Assembly (NCBI RefSeq): GCF_963678975.1
Contig: NC_089273.1
Coordinates: 7,378,614-7,442,613 of the forward strand
Direction of reading: 5' to 3'
Origin: Dysidea avara
Taxonomy: Eukaryota; Porifera; Demospongiae; Dictyoceratida; Dysideidae
DNA: 64,000 nt
Shown: piece by piece, positions 11,900-24,116 of the stretch
How positions within the stretch are numbered: position 1 is the stretch's first letter
Layout: each line of letters starts with the position of its first letter
Made by a program: the position numbers and the translations under genes
Notes under the pieces: model-generated
Database searches by the model: none
The model's input: only the letters and a program-made list of their open reading frames with translations
What the model was told of the DNA's origin: nothing

Positions 11900-12107
11900 A
11901 GGTAATGAATTACATGTGTAAGCAAAGTAACTTGAGTTATATTACCACTTTTTATAGCATACGTATTTCATTATATCACTTTGTTGCCACAAAAGTAATA
12001 ATTATTACATAATGTATTACCCCCAACACTACCCACAAAGCATGAAAATTCTAATTATTTCACATGCACCCATATGGGTGATTTCCCAAAATTGTCAGAT
12101 GTCCATA

Positions 12108-12358
12108 TGTGACTGGGCCTGCGAAAACAGGGCATGTGGGCACATGATTTTTGCCTAATTTTTCAAACTTCCTTGACTCATAACGTTTTATACCACTATA
12201 CTATGTCAATGAAATTTTTAGTACATAGTAAGCATTTAATTGGCTTTATGATGCAAGTTACAGAATGCAAATATTCTGTTCCAGTACTGTGATATGACCT
12301 TTAATGTGACAGAGTGTAGTCTGTGCCCACATGCCCTGTTTTTGCAGGCCCAGTCACA
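12108..12358. mobile_element. TA-flanked TGTGACC MITE, copy 1
   Basis: 251 bp with long terminal inverted repeats: TGTGACTGGGCCTGC and its complement, extending through AAAACAGGGCATGTGGGCACA. It is flanked by TA on both sides (12106-12107, 12359-12360). The TA flanks fit Tc1/mariner-like insertion. There is no ORF. Confidence 0.8.
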
Positions 12359-13120
12359 TATGTGCCAGCTTGTTATGCCACTTCTGGGCTCTTGCTATCA
12401 TTAATGTACACATTTATTACCTCTTTATTTCGTAACACATGGAAGAAGAATATGGCAAAGCCCTAAACATGGAATAAATAGCATGTATTCGCATACATCA
12501 AACAACATAAAGGACTAGTAACATTAATAATGGCATTGTGACTTAGTTTGTTTCCAATAGTAGGAGAATAATCTCAAATTGTTTGTTTATGTAATTGTGC
12601 TGTATTGTAGCCAATGGGATAACAGAATTACAGAAGCCATGGCCATTTAAGCAGAAGAATGAAATGTTGGTCAATAGCATTCCAACAATAAAAGCTGTAA
12701 AAGTAATGATGTTTTGGACAAACAACCAGATTTGCTGGCACAAGAACTCTTTTAAGTACAATATATAAATAACCAATCAGATTCTAAAGCTATTTAAATG
12801 CTGAAATGATAAGATCACCAGTTACAATGGCCACACAGAATTGGATAAATGTGCACTACAAAGCATGAAGAGTAGTTACTATGTATACACACATTTGAGT
12901 GCAAATCTGGAATAATTGCCCTCATAACAGCTAATCTCATTCTGTTACTCATACAATTATCCTCTAACTGCACACATGTAATGTGTGTCATTACCTATAC
13001 TAATTATTCAAATATTGTGAGTGCCATATTTACACAGCCCTTGTATCCATGTGTTGTATGTACACAGCATCAAGAGAGCTGTAAATGTGGCAGAATTATT
13101 GTATATAACAATATAATATA

Positions 13121-14005
13121 TGTGACCGTCTCAGCAAAAATCCAACTTGTTCGCACAAGCATGCGTATTGAGAAAATCGAAATAATAAAATAATTCGTAA
13201 AATTACTCATGCTACAAAAAAAACTGTGCAAGTTTTTATCGGGCCAGTACTTGAAGAAGGAAGACTCAAATTGGTTAAAACTATATGTGACCAGGCCTGC
13301 GAAAACAGGGCATGTGGGCACAAACTACATCCCATCATGTTGCAGATAATATCTCAGTATTGGAATAGAATATGTGCATTCTGTAACTTATATTATAACG
13401 CCAATTAAATGCTGATTAAGTGCTGAAAATTACATTGTCATAGCATAATGGTAGAAAACGTTATGAGTGATGAAACTTTGAAAAAGTAGGTAAAAATCAT
13501 GTGCCCACATGCCCTATTTTCACAGGCCCAGTCACATATACTATCTTATTCGCCTGTTCATGGAGAGTTTGAACATCTTTGTTTCATTTCTATAGCTCCA
13601 ATGGTATGCGTGTCACATGCGTTTGTTTATGATGCTGTAAACGTAAACAAAATCGTCATCATTTTTTCTACCAAACCGCCTTCATATCCATATGTGCAAG
13701 TATCTACAGGGCTAACACTATACCTTGGCTAATGTGCTGATCCACGGTGAATGTTTTAAGCCAAATTGAAACATTGTAGACTAATCCAAACGAAAGTTAT
13801 GGCTGCGAATGTAAGCGCCTGTAGTTTATTTTCAGTATAGTCACTGTACAAATCGATTATCTTACTCTTCCTACTGTCTACTGTTATTATTCCAAAACTA
13901 CAAACCACAGAAGGCTGAAACTTTGGTGGTCCATTTCTTGAATAATGCAGATATTGCTGAGTGAATAAAAAAAATAATGTGCAAACAAGTCATGAGACGG
14001 TCACA
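13121..14005. mobile_element. Larger TA-flanked TGTGACC element containing a nested copy
   Basis: The termini TGTGACCGTCTCA and TGAGACGGTCACA are about 885 bp apart with TA on both sides. The interior has short open frames on both strands but no recognised transposase. Another family member (13286-13536) is inserted in it. Confidence 0.65.
13286..13536. mobile_element. TA-flanked TGTGACC MITE, copy 2 (nested)
   Basis: 251 bp, the same length as the copy at 12108. Inverted repeats TGTGACCAGGCCTGCGAAAA, then CAGGGCATGTGGGCACA, with TA at 13284-13285 and 13537-13538. It lies inside the 13121-14005 element, so it inserted later. Confidence 0.82.
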
Positions 14006-14977
14006 TATGTGGTACGTATTATTTGACCAAATTTTTTAAAGTGTTGATCTAATAAAATTAACTTTTCATCATGAATTGAACCTTTTTACACCACAACTAT
14101 GCCAGTGATTTGCTCAGACTAGAGACATGTACACCTTTGGACAGAAACCCACATAATATGCTCTAGATGTATTTCGTTCACACTGCCTTATATACACAGG
14201 TCAGTGGCGGATACTGGGGGGTTGCATTGGTTTCCCCCTCTGGCAATAAGGCATGCACCTGAATCAGAACAGACACAGGTGGGTGAAACTACCCAGTTTA
14301 CAGACTAGTAGCCAAGTGTGTAAATTGTGTCTGCTATATGTATACCAGTTAATTGATGCCATTCTGGTACCATCCCTGTCAGGTGGCCTCTTCATATGCA
14401 ATAAACACTTCTGTTGTTTTAATGTTTTTGATATTAAGATTGATTAGTACTACTTCTAAAGACTTTACTTGCATTTTCTAAAGGCTTAATGGTATGATTT
14501 ACAAAACATCAAAACTTTCCTGGAAAATGCATTCGGTTGCTTTGCTTTGCCCTCTGCATGTCAGTGTTTAGAATTGTTAGATATTGATAATAAATACCAC
14601 TATGCAGTAATTCATATAGTGTTTATTAAATCAAAAGTGTTTCCAAATTCAATCTCACAATGCTAAACTTTTCTTGTGGGGAGCATGCCCCCAAATTCCC
14701 CTAGTTATCAGTTCATGCTGGGTGTGGCTCACACACTTGTGTGTGATTTGACATAAGAATATCGATATCCTAGATCTGCCCACATTGCCTAAACCTGTCA
14801 TTTAATGTGCATTGTCAATGTCACATGTGCAGTTATCAGAGACGTAACTGTACAATTTGTGACTTCATTTGGGAAAACCATTGATATACACAGATTTAAT
14901 AGATTGTGAGATGTGTACGCAATGTTAAAAACATTTCAATCTTGGGAAAGCGAAAAGCTATGAGTTTGAATTTTTCA
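14006..14977. other. Downstream of the GPCR gene, no gene seen
   Basis: AT-rich sequence without recognised coding content or clear repeat boundaries. Confidence 0.4.
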
Positions 14978-14985
14978 CTGTGCAT

Positions 14986-15687
14986 CAGTGTTGAAACTGG
15001 GTCGGGTCATCCGGGTCAACCAGGTCACATTTTCTCGGATCATCTGGCCAGTCTGATCTGGGCTGACTCTGTCTGACCCAGATTGGATCACGTGAGAAAC
15101 GAAAATGTTTATTTTAAAATGTGGAAACTTATAAATGCTAGTCGCATAGCTCTTTTGTGAGCCACACCCACTTATCACATTACAAACATACACTCAGCCA
15201 TGCCCATTTATTAGTAAGTGCAGTATATAGCATGAAACTGTGTCCGTTGCTGTCTACAAGCTTATGTGGAGCCACACTCACTGATCGATTATGGTACGAG
15301 TTATATATATTATAGTCTAGTCTTGCAGCAGGATAAGTACTTTTGTGAGCCACACCCACTTCAATATATCAGGAAATTGTAATACTAGGTACGCACGAAG
15401 CCACACCCATTTGCTGTCTGTAAACTCATAGTAGCTACACGGAACTAAACCCACTGACTGATTTTAAATTATAAACTTACCGGCTTAGTTATCACCAAAC
15501 TAGTTCGTTTACTCAACATGAATCGAACTCTCAAAATGTAGTCTCGCTCGCTCGAGACTACCTGAAATATAGCTCTTATCGCACGCCTCGGCTTTAAATA
15601 ATCCGGGTCACATCCGGATATGACCCGGATTGCTATCCAGGTCAGTGGGTCGTCCGGGTCAGCAGTAGTGACCCGGTTTCAATGCTG
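14986..15687. mobile_element. Non-autonomous hAT-type element with 8-bp target duplication
   Basis: 702 bp. The left terminus CAGTGTTGAAACTGGGTC and right terminus GACCCGGTTTCAATGCTG are imperfect inverted repeats with further GGGTC/GACCC repeats inside. It is flanked by identical 8-mers CTGTGCAT (14978-14985, 15688-15695). CAG termini plus an 8-bp duplication are hAT hallmarks. The interior has GAGCCACACCCACTT repeats and a short CGAGAC palindrome. No transposase is visible. Confidence 0.88.
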
Positions 15688-16145
15688 CTGTGCATGCATA
15701 CAGGCAACCAAGTTCAACTCACTTAAGTCCATATGAAACTAGCTACTCACATAACCACAGTTTTAAAACTTTTTCATGATGACATCTGTAACACAAGCAT
15801 ACCTTCATAGGTGGTGGTTGTGTAGGTGTTGGATAGGTCATTAAAAAAATTAACCCGGGCTTGATGGACTGCTCTTGCTTACCACCCCAGCACAAAGAAT
15901 GGCACATGCTGGACAACTTAAAGAGAAAAAAAAAGTAGAGTAATGCTGCTAGCATGTTACTCAGACAGGTGGGACTCTACTTGCATTATATCCATTGGTG
16001 GTGGAGCCCTAGTCTAAGCACCAATGGATGAGCATGCACTTTGAATGCATTGAGCCGACTGGAGCAAAGATAAACCAACACAACACCGAAGCCAATCGTT
16101 GGTTAGGGCATTGCATTGGTATATCACCAGAAAGTGGCCAAGCAG

Positions 16146-16523
16146 TAGGCCTGAGTCAAGTATAATGCTTTCAGAAATTTCCCAAATTTTTCACCTATTG
16201 TACTCTTCAGTGTTCCTATTATGCTTCTCGTACATTAGCAACAATCCTTACAGTAATCTCGATCGGTGAATGCTCTATTAGAGTATTTCACTAATTGACT
16301 GTTCTATTAGAGAGTATCTATCTGAGGAGTTATGTGCAATTCAGTAAAGTGCTCTTTTGTAGTCTGTAGTTTTCCACTGACTGTTCTATTAGAGAGTTTG
16401 ATATATTTTCATGGACTTAAATTCCATAGATTGAGGTAGCCACTTAATATGCTAGCATTATATTTGCATAGCACTCCAGCCTATTATGCTTTTTATTATG
16501 CCAGCATATTTGACTCAGGCATA
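16146..16523. mobile_element. hAT-like MITE carrying the CTCTATTAGAG motif
   Basis: The inverted termini are TAGGCCTGAGTCAA and its near complement at 16510-16523, with TATTATGC/GCATA sequence inside. The flanking 8-mers CCAAGCAG and CTGAGCAG match at 6 of 8 positions, a decayed duplication. The interior (about 16262-16400) carries inverted copies of the GATACTCTAATAGA motif also found in the element heads and in the hAT MITE at 50851. It lies just downstream of the last supported GPCR exon. Confidence 0.65.
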
Positions 16524-16856
16524 CTGAGCAGTCCCAAGCCTTACTTATAGGGCTCTCAAGACCACTTGCAGTGGCAGATCTGCAAATTTTTAGAGGGGAA
16601 TTCAGACTTATCTCAGTACACTTGGAAACAACACAAAGATTATCAATTGTCATGGAACAACTTCTGCATTGAGAACATTTTCAGTTGAGCAGTACAAAAA
16701 CATTGAAAGGACTTGGGGAAAAACCTTCACAGTTTCTTAGACCTGAAATAACTGTTCAGACTATTATCATTTCACTGCATTGTTTCAAGTAATCTAAGTA
16801 GCTACTTCACTACTTGCAGTTATAAATTAATGTGACAGCTTTATTAAGTTTTTATA

Positions 16857-17087
16857 TGTGACCAGATCTGTGAAAAGAGGTCTTATTATAGCCTTTCCAA
16901 ATTTCCAAGTTTGACGAGCTATAACTCATCATGTGTTTACTTATTGTCTAAAAATTACATCCAGGAATAGTGCATGTTATGAGTATAGGAAGTGATCAAA
17001 TTTCAGGCTGGTACCATACTCACAAATCAAGTTATGGATTTGCCAATTGGAAAGGCTATAAGACCCCTTTTCACAGATCTGGTCACA
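16857..17087. mobile_element. TA-flanked TGTGACC MITE, copy 3
   Basis: 231 bp, inverted termini TGTGACCAGATCTGTGAAAA and complement, followed by GAGGTCTTAT and GCCTTTCC, with TA on both sides. Its subterminal sequence matches the copy at 23756, not those at 12108/13286, so there are at least two subfamilies. Confidence 0.8.
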
Positions 17088-17212
17088 TATTGAAGTATAC
17101 CAAGCTTACACTACAAAATAAAAGTAGGAGCTCATAGCTCTCCTATCCCCTTTTCTACTACATATTATAATTATGTACAATGATACTCTCTGATAACTAG
17201 TATGTTACTTAC

Positions 17213-17342
17213 TTGTAATGAATTTAATATAGTAAATATCCAGGCAAGTGGTTCAGAATCACTGTCAAACAAGAGGAGTAATCCTAATATCCAAGTACCT
17301 CCGAGTAAGGGCAGAAGAGCCAGAATACTGATCAGTATAGCA
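17213..17342 (-). CDS. Adhesion-type GPCR, exon with TM6 to start of TM7
   Basis: Splice acceptor CTTACAG before 17342 and donor GTAAGT after 17213 enclose 130 bp. The first base completes an Arg codon left open by the exon at 19287-19390. The translation begins AILISILALLPLLGGTWILG, followed by a short extracellular loop and LAWIFTILNSLQ. The LPLLGGTW motif of TM6 and the NSLQ at TM7 are hallmarks of adhesion GPCRs (7TM_2 family). The exon ends in phase 0. The next exon, with the rest of TM7 and the cytoplasmic tail, could not be identified with confidence. Confidence 0.88.
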
Positions 17343-19286
17343 CTGTAAGTAATTGAAAATGTTAAATTGTTATCTATCTGAGTAACACACTTGTATTCTT
17401 GCTAACTAAAGGCCTGCACGAGAATACAAACTATAATTTGAAAACTCAAATACCAACCCATCTTACATTTTGAAACATGGATAGCCAACACAATCTAAAG
17501 GTACTGTAGTCACAGCACAATTATCTACATACTTTCTTACTATGCATGTGTGCATATGTGTGTATGGATGATTCTGTATGCTGCATAATACTGGATAAGG
17601 AATTGAACTGGGTATACCGTAGATACCTTAAAAATTTGGCAAAAAAGAAATTTAATTCCCTTCGTGTCTGGCCGAACAATTAGGAAAAACTATACCAACC
17701 AGGTGCTATTGTCAAATTTTTAGGGATCTATCCCTAATACAGTCTGCACGCTTCATGGCTATGTTATTTGCAATCCATTTACTGCTTACTTTCTGGATTT
17801 CTTTCTACAGGGACCAACAGGAATGCCTTGAAGTGGAGGTGATGATACCACAACACTCACTTGGCCATAGCGCTATACTATATACTGATTGCCTATATTA
17901 TTCAAAAGGATGGTCAATGTCATTACTACATCGCTTTTGAATACTATAACTCAGACATAATAATTATTAAGAATTTCAACAATTAATAAAAAATAGAAAC
18001 CACAATCAATAATATTAAACTATCTTGTGATAAATCTTGCTACAAGATGGTGCATGAAGTGTTCCATGGCTTAATAAAGCATTATCTGAGGGTGTATCAT
18101 GTTACAAGGAGATGTGGGGCCAGGAGAGATTTATATATTCTGTGAACAGAAACGAAGATTATTTTGCAGTAGTCATGATGTCACACGATGATATCATTGG
18201 GTATGTTCCCTGTGGAACAATTTCACACTTGGTGCTTCATCCAGCATCAAGGTAGCATATTGTGTGAGGTTACTGGAAATCCTCAGTACTCAAGAGACCT
18301 TTGTCAACTAGTACTCCAAGTGCTGAAAAATTAGCATGCTTATAATTAGAAACTTTCCTGCGCTCGCCAAAATTTATAGCACATTGTGGGAGTGCCGAAT
18401 ATTTAGAGATGCTGAAATTTTAGGGAATCTACAGTATTACTATTACCCCTGTATTCCAGAAATGGGACCTCCATGGGTGCATGCATTTCAAGATAGACAT
18501 ATCATGATAATAAATTTATGCACAATACTAGAAAAAATAATGATGACTGCATAAAGTATCATGGATATTAGGAATCCTTTGTTTAGGTTAATGGATTATG
18601 GTTGTTGTATTTAAGTCAATGTGACCAGTAAAGTTTTGAGAACAAGATACTGTAATAGAGCAGACACTTATTCAATTGCTCTATTGAATTAGTCACTAAA
18701 CAACCTACTAACAACATACAGTTTTCCTTTGCTACTGTTTCATTGCTGAATGTTTTGATGATGAAAGTGAAGAAGAAATCGGGAACAGTTTTGAGAATGA
18801 TGGGTACATTTTGGGAATAACATACTGTAATTAATGAAAAGCTTTCTTGAGCAGCAGTATCTTGAGTATCTACATCTACAATATATGTAAGTTGAATACC
18901 TGGCGCATGGTATAACATAAATACTGGTCAACCCATTGCCATGTACTGCGGTTGATGTTATCATTCCCCATAAGCTAACTAATAAGATTAGTACCTGACA
19001 GTTCTTGTGTGAAATAACATTGATATTTCACATAGGAATTTCTTGTACTAATGCATTTTTTATAATATTGCTCTTGGTTTGTTTATTATGAGCAATGGTA
19101 ATATCAAATGCAGTACATGGCAATAGGTTCATCGCTTTTTGGTATTCCACTAAGCATTTGTTAAACAGTTTTTGTTACTATAACTTTCTGAATAGGACAG
19201 AATATGAATTCATAGTATTATGAATACATAATAAAAGTGTACTGCACTGTACATGTATGCAATTGTATAACTGGTACATCACCTAC
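17343..19286 (-). other. Intron of the GPCR gene
   Basis: An intron of about 1.9 kb between the TM6 exon and the exon ending in intracellular loop 3. AT-rich, with short open frames on both strands that match nothing I recognise. Confidence 0.7.
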
Positions 19287-19390
19287 CGTGCTGTTTTATA
19301 TTTTGATTGCTGCTCAGCTGTTACTTTCTGCTTGTACATTTTCAATTGATATACCTTAAATACTGATATAATCAAAAAGAAATAATTGAC
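19287..19390 (-). CDS. Adhesion-type GPCR, exon with TM5 and intracellular loop 3
   Basis: 104 bp between acceptor TATAG (before 19390) and donor GTAGGT (after 19287). It is read in phase 0 from the previous exon. The translation starts VNYFFLIISVFKVYQLKMYK and continues into a basic, glutamine-rich loop. It joins the preceding exon to give a hydrophobic TM5, and the last two bases (CG) join the T of the next exon to give Arg. A second possible AG acceptor at TATATCAG inside the exon would give a stop, so it is not used. Confidence 0.87.
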
Positions 19391-19449
19391 CTATACAACA
19401 TACATTCAAATTACAAAACACCATCACACTGTGTTTGTCGTGTACATAC

Positions 19450-19516
19450 CAGAACTATTATGATCATTGGGGCAGTGAAGGCCCATATTGCTCCATTGTC
19501 TTCTGATATCCAACAT
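19450..19516 (-). CDS. Adhesion-type GPCR, exon with extracellular loop 2 and TM5 start
   Basis: 67 bp between acceptor TTTAATAG and donor GTATGT. The first base A completes Ala (GC from the previous exon). The codons then read CWISEDNGAIWAFTAPMIII and onward. The CW pair supplies the conserved extracellular-loop-2 cysteine of the family, and the NGAIWAF-AP motif is typical of adhesion GPCRs. It ends in phase 0. Confidence 0.9.
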
Positions 19517-20816
19517 CTATTAAATATTATGAATGCTAGAACACAGTACTGGTATTGTGTGTATCTTAATTTAGTAGGAACCACATTTTATAATAATGGG
19601 ATGGCATTCAATATTACACCAACAGTTTGAGGATGATGAGATGGTTCACATTTCGTCTTTCTTCATGCATGCATATCAAACACAGTACAACATAGATTAT
19701 ACAAGATGGTTGGGATTCAGATAACAGGAGAGTCCTTAACTCTGAATTTTGTGTATATAGAATGGATGATGTCTACAGACAAGTGTAACTTTATAATAGT
19801 TAGGGAAATGGGCTCATTTCAGCCTGACAGGAGTCTTTTGGCATACTGCAGTATGCAAAATGCACGCTGTCCTCCATTGTGTCTCATTGGTTGATCATGG
19901 TGGCACTGCATGATGGTTTGAAGCAGGAATCGTCTGAGTTTTTTGTTGTGACTGGATTGAGTGCAGAGGCCCTAGTTTTGTAACACAGCATAATGGCTGA
20001 ATATAGTTGAAAATGAAGTGCAATGGCGACTTTGCTATTTCAGTAAGTGATAGTTCGGATGTTTATTCAGACAAAAACAATAAACCTGGTACCATTCTTT
20101 CTTCTAAAATGGTATTCATGGATTCACCAGTGATAAAAATGTTGCAAAAAAGTAAACAAGTACAAGAAAAATTTAATTTTAAGTTCAACATAAAAAGTAG
20201 CCAAATAAGATTGTGTGTAGGTGACCTCCTTGTTTCACTACTTTTCATTTCTTTGATCCCCAATCAAACCTAAATTTCTAAATATTCCTTGTACTTGTAA
20301 AAATCTATTTTAACACAATTACAATTTTTTGACTATCCAATAAAACAGACTACCCTAATATGTAAGATGATCATTATTTATTATAATTGTGATTTGGCTT
20401 GTGTCTACATGTACATATAATGTGAGATTCAGGCAGTGTACTGGGAGATTGCTACATAACTACGTACAGTATTATGTCTCTATTGTTTTAGTTTTCAAAG
20501 AAGAAAATTTTAATTGCCGCAACATCTTGCGAATATTGAACAAAATAATTGTGAAAAATAAAATGTTCGGTGTAACCAGTCACAGGTAGGTCTTCTTTTA
20601 TTTTTTACAGTTATGTATGTATGCATGCTAGAATAACAATGATTAGTCACTACTGAGCAACAAGTGTACCACCCTTATCCTTGCAGATACCTCAGGCTTC
20701 CATTAAGATCATAAATTTGCCTTTGCACTGGGACAATTTACATGCACATGCAATCTAATACTGTGTTGAAAAAATGTGCACAATATATGACTACATAATA
20801 TCTATACACAACTTAC

Positions 20817-20898
20817 GCCCATCTCTCTTCATTATAGTATAGTCCATAATTGTCATGTGATGCAGCGACTGATATTACCACTATTGGAATAGGAAGAC
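20817..20898 (-). CDS. Adhesion-type GPCR, exon with TM4
   Basis: 82 bp between acceptor CCCACAG and donor GTAAGT. The first two bases complete Gly with the G of the preceding exon. The translation is LPIPIVVISVAASHDNYGLY and continues to EERW. The spliced junction reads VGWGLPIPIVV, the conserved TM4 start of adhesion GPCRs. It ends with two bases (GC) of an Ala codon. There are no stops in this frame. Confidence 0.92.
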
Positions 20899-20955
20899 CT
20901 GTGGGTCATAAAACAATTAATTATTTTATAACAAAGACGATACATTTATACTTAC

Positions 20956-21112
20956 CCCAACCAACAGCCATATAGAAGCTCATTTGGTGAAAGAATCCAT
21001 TGTAGAATGGTTTAGTAAACAACGTAAAGACCATCATCCCTTCACACAGTGACAAAGAAAACACAGCCAGGAAGAGGTAGTGCAGTAGAGTTGTGACAAA
21101 TATACAGCCAGG
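20956..21112 (-). CDS. Adhesion-type GPCR, exon with TM3 to TM4 start
   Basis: 157 bp between acceptor TCTTTAG and donor GTAAGT. The translation starts PGCIFVTTLLHYLFLAVFSL and continues through LCEGMMVFTLF and a loop to MAVGWG. The order Cys, LLHY, FLA-F and EG is the TM3 signature of adhesion GPCRs (the Cys pairs with that in extracellular loop 2). It is phase 0 at its start and phase 1 at its end. It joins in frame to the exon at 25230-25341 across a 4.1 kb intron that holds several MITEs and the 24117-25032 element. Confidence 0.93.
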
Positions 21113-22345
21113 CTAAAGAGGATCAATAACAAAGATCTACTCATCTACTGTGATTCTTGAAATTGTGAGGTTAAGGAATTGTGTAGTTTAACCTTCCTTA
21201 GACTGTACACTGTTGATAAATTCTATAAACTGTACCGTAATTTGATTATGATATGTGATTTAGGTTGAGGTTACAAAGTCTGTACACCCATGTAAAATAG
21301 GGCATATGCATACATACAAATTTATATTATATCACTTTACAGCAACTACAAGGACTTCATAATTCTGCTAGCTATGAAATGAACAGTAGAACAAGCTCTA
21401 CCCTGCCATGTGTGCATGCTTCATAATTATATGATTCAGCATTTGTGACCCACTAAGCAAAAAACAGGTCAATTTTTACACATTGCTCAAATTCCATCTC
21501 TGTTATCTATTATAAAGGAGTGGACGGCCATAGTTTCAGCTTTTTGTGATGAGGTAATGTGCTAGACAGTTGGAACAGGAATAAACTCGGTTTGCGCAGC
21601 AACAGTACAGCAAAAATTTTTTTCAGGCATCTATTTATTATTAATAATCAATATTAATTCACAACAGAAACAAACTACAAAGATGGGGTTTGGCTTAGTC
21701 TGTTCACCATGGACTGGCAAATCCTTCAAAATATGGTGTTTCCCTGTACAGCTCTGTATAGACAAAGAAGAAGGCCATTCCAACAATAAAAGAATGATGG
21801 TAAACTTTATTTCTACCACATTGTAAATAAGTGCCCATATCTCATGCATCTTATGCCATACAAATGTGAAACAAAGGGTTTTGTATATACTCCCCTTGAA
21901 AAGACATATCCGTTGGTGTATAGGTTGTATTGACTTGAGCTTGTCTCAGTGCATACCATTGTGATTAAATGTGCATAAATGTTTATGTAGCATACATACT
22001 TTTTAATCAATTTACTTCAATACGTTTTTATTGCAAAATAGAATTTTGCAATTTTTGTTCAGCTTGTCACATCAACGAAAGATGCAAGCTTGTCCCGTAT
22101 CTTATTATGTGCAGTTATCTGAAGACATTTTGTTACTAAAGATAGACAAGCTTGTTTGAATAAACAATGAAGAAAACCAGAAATCTTTATGAAGAAATCA
22201 GCATCCTAAAAAATTAATGATGACACAGTCCCACCCCCATTGCTCACAAACCATCTTTTTGCAAACATCTACTCAATTGCTCAAAACAGCATGCATTTAC
22301 TCTAATAGGATGTACATTCAGCAATGAAAAAACTCTAGAAGAATA

Positions 22346-22544
22346 TGTGACCGGATTTGCAATGAATTTACCAACTTTGACATTCCATAACTTCAGATTG
22401 GAAAAAGTTATTGCTGTCAGTAGTGAGCACCAACGTAGGTGAAACATTTTCAGGTTTGTATCTTTCTTGAACACTAAGTTATGGTCTTCCAAGTTCATAG
22501 AATTGGATGTTTGTGGAAAACCCCTTTTCGCAAATCCGGTCACG
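22346..22544. mobile_element. TA-flanked TGTGACC MITE, copy 4
   Basis: 199 bp, termini TGTGACCGGATTTGC and GCAAATCCGGTCACG, TA at 22344-22345 and 22545-22546. It lies in the large GPCR intron. Confidence 0.78.
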
Positions 22545-22779
22545 TACAGTACAGCTCAAAGGTAACGTCGCGAGTATACACATGCGAGTAATGCTCGCAT
22601 CTTCTCGCGGGATCATTATTTTGCAATGTACTGTACAATACCTGTGGAATATCGCGTGGATATGCACTAGCCGCACCACACATGAGAACACTCGCTACTG
22701 AGTTTAGTAACTTCATACAACACTTAAATCACATAAACGTTTGTGATCGGTCCCATAATTATGTTCGTGCAAGCCTAGC

Positions 22780-23480
22780 TAGTTAATTATACAGTAGAAT
22801 GCAACAAACGCACGCTGGGCCCGCAGAACGAAATGGGTCGAATATTTACGAAAACGAAAAAAATCCATAAATTCTAAAGCGCTTGTTTCACAATGAAGGG
22901 AAGTGATAACACTAAAAACCTTGGTAGCATCGTGAACCCAAAAGTAAGAGGAGTTCCAAAATCTTTGTTTCGTGTCAGTACTCTCAAGGAGACAGAAGAT
23001 ATCAGGGTTAGTCTGCCTTGCGTTGGACGAGCGGTTCACTATCACTTTTTCTCACGTTCATTCGCTTTCGCCGGTCCCCGTGGATGTAGGAAAGGCCTGG
23101 AAGACAAAACTTACCCAGCAATAGATTTGCTTGTTCACTCTGTGGCATTACTTGGCGACCAATCCATCTAGGTTTACGCCTACTGCTAGCTACAGTACTG
23201 ACTGTAGTCCATGACAGAGTCGAGGTCAAGTCAGTAGTTAAGTTACCGAGTATTCGGTTGAACACAGGCATTGCAATAGGAGACTACGCAGCTGGTGGAA
23301 CTGAGCCAGTGCTGCCTCCCAAGACCATAGGTGAGACCTGTTATCTCGTCTTGCGTGATGCTCTCGAGTAAAGTTAGCTATCGTGGAGCATTACTGTAGT
23401 CTTGCTGCATCCATACGGGTCACTCGAGCGCACGTCACGTGCGGCGTGCGTGTACATGCGACGTTACCCGTGAGCTGTAC
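22780..23480. promoter_or_regulatory. CpG-richer island with putative first exons
   Basis: This block is visibly richer in CG dinucleotides than its surroundings (for example around 23420-23470, containing CACGTCACGTGCGGCGTGCG). Both strands have short open frames beginning with ATG and reaching GT donors. On the + strand a 38-codon frame from 22893 ends at AGG followed by GTTAGT. On the - strand a 53-codon, Arg/Ser/Thr-rich frame from 23271 ends at a GGTAAGT donor near 23113. I recognise neither product. It may be a bidirectional promoter inside the GPCR intron. Confidence 0.3.
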
Positions 23481-23755
23481 TGTATATGATCACATTTAGA
23501 ATTTGTCAATTCAAGATGTTCAGAATTTCAGATACTTATGTTTGGATAAACGATAACCAGGAATGCATAAATATTTAACATGTACATGTTAACATGGAGT
23601 GAGATTACAGATGCACCTAGTACATGCTTGCTACATTGTTGCATAAAAATCCTCAGGATATTTGTAATTCATTTTTATCAACGTATAATTCTACAAAATG
23701 ATCACCAGCACAATGTACAGAGTAAAGTAACAAAGTTTTTATCTGCAACTGTAAA

Positions 23756-23999
23756 TGTGACCGGATCTGCAAAAAGAGGTCTTATAGCCTTTCCAATTGC
23801 ATGTACTTGGCAATCCATAACTTGACTTGTGTGTATGGTACCAGCTTGAGGTGTGGTCACCTTACACTTCTAACATAGCACTATTCCTGGATGTACATAA
23901 TTATGAGACAATGGATTAAACACATGAACAATGAGTTACATGTATGACTCGTCAAACTTTTAGAAATTTGGAAAGGTCCTATTTACAGATCCAGTCACA
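23756..23999. mobile_element. TGTGACC MITE, copy 5 (AA-flanked)
   Basis: 244 bp, termini TGTGACCGGATCTGC and complement, then AAAAAGAGGTC and TTATAGCCTTTCC as in copy 3. The flanks are AA and AA instead of TA, so either the TA was lost or the target rule is looser. Confidence 0.72.
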
Positions 24000-24116
24000 A
24001 ATACAACATAACTATACATTCAAGCATTAAGTCTGTGCATGAAAAATCTAGATATGGTACAGTTTCATTATTTTATTAGCGAGCATGAAAGTTTCTTGCT
24101 CTTTTAATGCTGGCTT

